From Xylaria sp. FL1777 (taxonomy: Eukaryota; Ascomycota; Sordariomycetes; Xylariales; Xylariaceae), in assembly GCA_022578965.1 (NCBI GenBank), contig MU400523.1, forward strand, positions 62,001-126,000: a stretch of 64,000 bases of DNA, given 5' to 3'. Position 1 is the first letter of the stretch, and each line of letters starts with the position of its first letter. Of this stretch, positions 59,133 to 64,000 are shown one piece after another. A program made the translations under genes and the position numbers. A model generated the notes under the pieces. That model searched no databases and was not told where the DNA came from. It was given only the letters and a program-made list of their open reading frames with translations.

Positions 59133-59455
59133 AAGTATTTCCTAGCTGAATTTATATAGAGAAATACCTTTCAAATAATTTAGGGCTTTACTGCTAGAGC
59201 CTCAGGCGTTCTTAACCCTACAACCACTATAAACCTAACCCGTAGCCCCTGTAGCCATACGGAAGCCGTACAGACCTTCGAACTTAGCCAATTTTTTGAC
59301 TTGGTTACCCCAGCCAACCTACCTTTGCCCACCTACTTTCTCCAACCTTCAACCAACCAACCTACACCCATAGTTACATAGTTACCTGTCTCGTGATGCA
59401 GAGCCGACGCCACAAGTTTTGCACTGATACCTGTTGGGGCAGTACGTAAGCTACC

Positions 59456-59479
59456 GGTACCTAGGTACCTAGGTACCTA
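59456..59479. repeat. TAGGTACC tandem repeat
   Basis: About three overlapping copies of the 8-mer ggtaccta are read directly. The same word recurs in several other gaps in the window. Confidence 0.85.
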
Positions 59480-60538
59480 AGGTTTAGTACGTGAGTTCGG
59501 CAGCACGGCGCTGGCGTGTGGGGTAACGTGGCTCGCGTGGGTGGGGCCGGATTTTCCTATAAAGACTTTAGGAGGTTCAGCCAAAGGCCGCCTCCAAGGT
59601 CACGCTTCAGATCGTAACAATGTCTCTCATCTTCGTCTCATAAAGATACTCAGGATAAACTATTGTCAACACAGCCACCTACCTTCAACAGGTATTTCTG
59701 GGTGATTCCAGTATTCATTAGCAAGGCTAAGCCGATGGATTTGCGCGAATGTTAGGCCAAGGCTGCCTCCGGGGAGGACATGACACCAAGATATGATGAT
59801 TGATTGGGGATCTTCCAGGCCTGGTGTCGCACTAGGCTTCGTGCTAGTCGACTATGGCTGTCCTTGTCTGATCTTGGATAGATTTGTAGCAATAGGAAAT
59901 AGAAAGTGGATGGGAAGATAAAAAGAACATGGGGAGATGAGAGGAACATGGGAAAACACCAGATATTTATGCACAAACCTCAGCGATAGCTATCTAACGC
60001 ATAGAGAAGGGTGTAATATCCTGGATAGTAGTTGCTTTCTTTGTTTTATAGATTATTCGCGAGACTTTAAATCGGAAAAGAATCACAACTATACGTGTTA
60101 GAGACGGTTATGGCCACATTAAACAAAAGTTATAAATGGATACAGCTTTAAATATGACAACACGAAACAGCATTCGGGTCACAGTATGTACTTGGGAACA
60201 CAAAACAATACCATAAAAACGGAATTTGGTTTATAGTACAGATAGGTGGTGGCTTATGGCTACATAGCTAGATCATGTGACCTGACACGATCCAACGACA
60301 ATTCAGGGGAACGTCATCTGAGACCGAAGCTTGGTAGTTGGGTGTCACGGACCCCTACTGCGAAATCTCTAGTCACAGTGAGACACGCTCACTGATGGAC
60401 ACGGCCTGGTGCATAAGCTCAAGAGTCAATTGTAGAGTAGCGAAAGCAGTAGTGAGCTAATTCGGAGACCACCGTAGTTTGACTGGGAGAAATGAGTGGC
60501 GGCGGTTATTCCAATAAAGACTGCAGCAGCGCTTGAGA

Positions 60539-60760
60539 TTACTGCTGTCCTTCCATTCCATCTTCAACTTCTGTGTTGGGATTCTTGACTGGCCCGACTA
60601 TCTCTCCCTTCTCATTGAAACCAAAATTCCCACTGTTGCCTCCCGAGCCGCTGTTATTCTTGCCCCTCAGTTGTCGCACCGAGGCTTCGATTGATGCATT
60701 TTCTTCTGCTGTCGGTGGCCACACAGCCTTCCAAGCATGGATTTTTGTAACAGGAGGCAT
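60539..60760 (-). CDS. Small hypothetical protein
   Basis: A single ATG-started frame of 73 aa (MPPVTKIHAWKAVWPPTAEE at the start). It is hydrophilic with a Gly/Ser/Asn-rich centre and an acidic C-terminus. No domain, signal peptide or membrane helix is seen. A 179-aa frame on the other strand overlaps it and looks less protein-like. This could be a real small gene, but nothing beyond an ATG and plausible composition supports it. Confidence 0.35.
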   Translation of the reverse strand: MPPVTKIHAWKAVWPPTAEENASIEASVRQLRGKNNSGSGGNSGNFGFNEKGEIVGPVKNPNTEVEDGMEGQQ

Positions 60761-62104
60761 TTTTGGAATGCTTGAAAATGAGTGGGCACGAATTGTATTG
60801 TTGTCTGCTCTAGTCAGCCTTGCTAAGAAGCAACCAAGTAGGGGACTAGTCACCAACCTAAATGGATCTTGTAGGATAGGAGTTACTGGGAAAATGTTTG
60901 GTTTTGCAGCTTCGAGAGACACAGGAGAAGCACGGCGTACTGGTATATATATACGGCGTTATGCTTGGGGCGTTCCTGCCAAAATGTGTCATATGACCAA
61001 GTTTCCTCTGTCAAGACCACTATTAGGACCTACTGTAAGTGGAAGAATACGTATTAATGCGATCGGCATATGGGTGTTCATGAGTACAACCCCAATATGC
61101 AAGGGGACCTAACAATAAGGCATATTGTCAGCAGCACAGACGTTCATACAATCAGTGTTCACTAGGGACTATTGAATATAAGTGATCACAAGCACAGCAA
61201 GGGACCTATGTTGCCAAAGCACAAAAGGGGCGCATTTGGGGGCCCCGGAACCTAGTCATAATTCGGCTAATAATTCCCCATGGGGTCTCAAGGTCCATGG
61301 TTTCTCTCTCTCTCTTCCTTTGTTAAGGAGAGACTCCAGACATTCTCATAAAATCTTCCATGACCTTCGGCTGTGATGATATCCCGAGAGAGCATTAATT
61401 CGTAACGTAGCAGTCCTATAGAGATGACTGAGAAGACGGCGTATTTCAATAAGCCTTTTTTCGACGTTTGTAAGCCTAGATGTTTACCACACCTCAACGT
61501 TATGCATCGTGGGTCCTTAGCCTAGTCAATGGTTGATATTTATTTTTTTTCTCCTAATCAACGCTCGAAGGCCGTGTTGTACTCCACAATGGCTGAATTC
61601 TGGCATCGGAAAAGCCCCCCCAAAAGCCTCCAAAAAGCACCGGACCTTAGCAAATCCCCCTTCTTTGGAATGCCTCTCATTTTACAAATCTTCTCCTAGT
61701 ATTTTAGGACTTACTGATTCATATTCCAAGAATTCCCGATGTGTGATAAATTAGAGGCTGTTTCAGTTCAAACTCTGTTCTGAATCATGAATAACTAGGT
61801 AAAGGAGCTCATACATAACTAGTCTTATAGACTAATCTACCTACGCAGCACCCCCCTCTCACCACCCTCCCCGCTCGTGTTCGCAGCCCATCGGTCGTTT
61901 CGTACAGCTGTTCTACTCTAGACCTATTCGTCATGTCATAAATGTCACAGTTCGCACTGCTGGCTGTTCCAGTATTGGCCTGTTGTTATAGTGCGGGGGC
62001 TATCTTACTGCATGCAGAAGGTCCCTGCGAACAGCGCCGAACATCACTAAAGTATATGGCTTCCTGATATATGGGCTAGAATCTCGGACCTGTGTTATTC
62101 CAGC
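60761..62104. other. Intergenic, no gene seen
   Basis: About 1.3 kb with a short (CT)n at about 61303-61314 and T-runs. I see no supported gene. Confidence 0.45.
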
Positions 62105-62374
62105 TTATAGAGCTGCATCACAGATAGTGGTGTCCTGTTCGGGATAGTACTCAAGGGGAAACGCTAGGGTGAGCTTCTGTAAATCGGTAAACGAAGTGAT
62201 ATTATTGAGGTTAACTACGAGGCTTTCGAGATAAGTCTTCAAGTTTACAATTAACTCGGCGCTCATTACTCGCGGTATATCAGAGTCCTGCTGTTCAAGG
62301 GCTGCAGGGAACGTCGTATTGACAATAATTTTGCCGGCAGGACGCATAATATCGAGGGCGTCTTTGAAATACAT
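62105..62374 (-). pseudogene. Possible gene remnant or 3' exon
   Basis: An 89-aa frame (MYFKDALDIMRPAGKIIVNT and onward, then LVVNLNNITSFTDLQKLTLA) has the hydrophobic rhythm of real protein. It appears to continue upstream in frame (LKHGISIDWWPE) to a TAA at about 62420. A further frame at 62610-62450 (GFNLRRVGELEDSECGEYLH) ends at a good GTAAGC donor. The available acceptors do not restore a common phase, so I cannot build an intact gene. It may be a broken gene or a mis-modelled one. The family is not recognised; a leucine-rich or F-box-like fragment is conceivable. Confidence 0.35.
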
Positions 62375-62983
62375 TTCTGGCCACCAATCAATAGATATTC
62401 CGTGTTTCAGTTTGCCTTAAGCAATATTATTGTGCTAGGTATTATGCTAGGTAAAGGTAGTAGTAGGAGCGGTGAGATATGCAGTTGGTTCGTGTCGACA
62501 GAATGGCTTACATGCAGGTATTCTCCACACTCGCTGTCTTCCAACTCTCCAACCCTCCTCAAGTTGAATCCCGATGGGGTTGAAGGTTGGTAATCTCGTG
62601 AGCGTAACACGCCCAGTGTTTAAAGGTAGTGCCCATTGTCCGCTCGCTCTATGTCGTGACTAATTTCGGGATATTACTATTACGTAGTAATAAGTTTGCA
62701 GACTAGGACTAGGTGGTATGTACGGGCCGGATATTCGTACACTACATGAGTAGCACGCTGCCTGGAAGCGTGATTACGCCCTCGTATCAGGAGGGGGCGC
62801 AAACGACGAGTTCATGACCGTGGCCTGCATATACCACCACCCCAGGATATTTATCTTGTTTGTCGCATCCGATAATAATCATCACAATTGTTGAAAAGAC
62901 TCCCTTCACTCCTAGAATCCAATCTCTGCTGTATTAAGAGTGCTACTTGAGCCGAAAACTTACAAATCCTGAGCACGCGCAGT

Positions 62984-64000
62984 ATGGATCGGCAAATGGA
63001 GATTAGTGTCGTTGGGGAAGGCGATGTGACAACCGAGATTCTTTATCTACAACGAGACACCAAGTGGGAACATGAGCAGCCGTACGAGATGAGGTACCAG
63101 GCCAAGGAGGATTTCCCTTTCACAAACGCAGCCCACGAGGCTCGAACCGTAAACATCCGGGACTTCCGAGCAGTTCAAGGCGCCCAGAACTACGAAGATT
63201 ATGGCTTCTCGATAGCCAACACCGAATGTCCCCTAACACCTTCAGAGTTCGCTGACGACAATAAGGTGGAGAGCATGTTCTATCCTGTGGCCCGCCGGCT
63301 TCTCGAGAAGATGTTTCCTGACGCGGCCGAGATCAGAATCCTGGAGCATACGGTAAGTGATCTCGTCTTCATCCAGGGTTATTTCGTGCGACTTTTGAAC
63401 CCGTAATTAAATGGCTCAATTAGTTCCGCAAACGTGATGTACAGTTTCTTGGGGAAAGCGACAACGGCTTTGATACTATACAGCCTGCCACAGCAGTGCA
63501 TATTGGTGAGCAACTAACCCAGCCATTCCCGAGATTATTGTTCGGCTCATCGAATGGGAGATTATTCGCCGCGCTCGGTTGTCCGACTAGCTTCGGCATT
63601 CGACATCGATCCAGGCAAATACACTAGATTCTCAACTGTAAAGTACGTTCCGCTAGTTTCACTCCTTGGGACTCCTTATCTTACCATTATAGCGTTTGGA
63701 AATCAGTCCAGGGACCTGGAAATGATTGGCCGTTGGGATTGTGTGACCGACGTACAATTCACCATGAGTCAGAGGCAATCGCCGCCGATGTGGTCTTCCC
63801 TAACCGGTATATTGAGAACATGAGGCTCTATTCCAGCCCAAGACACGCCTGGTATTATGTCAAGGACCTAAAGGATGATGAATGCATTGTTTTTCATCAG
63901 CTAGATTCTGATGGCACTGGTGGTGAGTTAGCTACGATGTGCATTACGATCCCGAACACTATCTGACCATTCTTCATAAGGTGTTGCGCACGCAAGTTTT
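62984..64000 (+). CDS. GA4-desaturase/CmcJ-like oxygenase, 5' part
   Basis: Exons 62984-63352, 63424-63505, 63561-63642, 63693-63922 and from 63981, running off the window end. All phases match. Blocks seen: VNIRDFRAVQG, YEDYGFSIANTECPLTPSEF, FRKRDVQFLGE, then PATAVHIDYSPRSVVRLASA (HXD motif formed across an intron), NVWKSVQGPGNDWPLGLCDR, YYVKDLKDDECIVFHQLDSD and the start of GVAHASF. This pattern is that of the fungal GA4 desaturase/CmcJ family (relatives such as asaB and CTB9), Fe(II)/2-oxoglutarate-type enzymes often found in secondary-metabolite clusters. Substrate is unknown. About 20 bases of the fifth exon are in the window, so the 3' part is not seen. Confidence 0.85.

Larger units (their letters stand above)
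58913..60538. other. Intergenic with palindromic repeats
   Basis: This contains the nested inverted repeat at 59041-59132 and a GGTACCTAGGTACCTAGGTACC run at about 59456-59479. No supported gene. Confidence 0.5.

Noticed and set aside
60573..61112. 179-aa plus ORF
   Set aside because: It overlaps the small minus-strand ORF and has no domain. Composition is not better than chance.
1..64000. CRISPR arrays, bacterial operons or complete transposases
   Set aside because: The window is eukaryotic. No regularly spaced repeats and no transposase or reverse-transcriptase motifs were seen.

Overview
The window is nuclear DNA of a filamentous ascomycete (Pezizomycotina, most likely a sordariomycete). 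The evidence is short spliceosomal introns, mostly 45-175 nt, with GT(A/G)AGT-like donors and CTAAC/TACTAAC branch sites, and single-gene transcription units. Lineage-typical families also point there: a Clr5 domain, a DUF7580-like/subtilase protein, a fungal gasdermin-like protein and a GA4-desaturase-like enzyme. No operons, CRISPR arrays or complete transposons are visible. Most genes are split, so I rebuilt exons by matching donors, acceptors, reading phase and protein-family continuity. Exon coordinates are in the evidence fields.

Left part (0-11 kb): a GDT1-type Mn2+/Ca2+ transporter (-), a telobox-Myb protein with TRF/Taz1-like layout (+), a mitochondrial mL45/Mba1 protein (+), and a five-exon sodium:solute symporter (-) with one unusually long, repeat-laden intron.

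Accessory part (11-30 kb): the most interesting block is 12.2-18.9 kb. A gasdermin-like pore-forming protein lies tail-to-tail with a 982-aa catalytically intact subtilisin-like protease. The protease carries a large N-terminal DUF7580-like (degenerate kinase-like) region. It is divergently paired with a C2H2-type multi-zinc-finger protein of a family typical of fungal immune/incompatibility loci. This resembles the HET-Q gasdermin/protease cell-death system. It is followed by a nine-exon multi-RRM protein, a long gene-poor stretch, and a small Clr5-domain protein.

Housekeeping part (30-50 kb): MIC19 (+), TYW3 (-), SUI1/eIF1 (-), FRS1 (+), TRM44 (+), SEC21 (+), a choline/ethanolamine phosphotransferase (+), PAC1/LIS1 (+) and a Yap1/Pap1-like bZIP factor (-). 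These cover cristae organisation, tRNA modification and charging, translation start, COPI traffic, phospholipid synthesis and dynein control.

Right part (50-64 kb): a 5.5-kb gap, a 560-aa unknown protein, and a U6 snRNA gene on the minus strand that appears to be split by two insertions. Its first insertion looks like an mRNA-type intron. The second has a good branch site and 3' end but a non-GT start. U6 is flanked by two complementary 5S rRNA-like halves. After that come hairpin-forming repeats, a small hypothetical ORF, a possible gene remnant, and the 5' part of a GA4-desaturase/CmcJ-like gene that runs off the window end.

Intergenic DNA throughout carries a recurring TAGGTACC-type motif.
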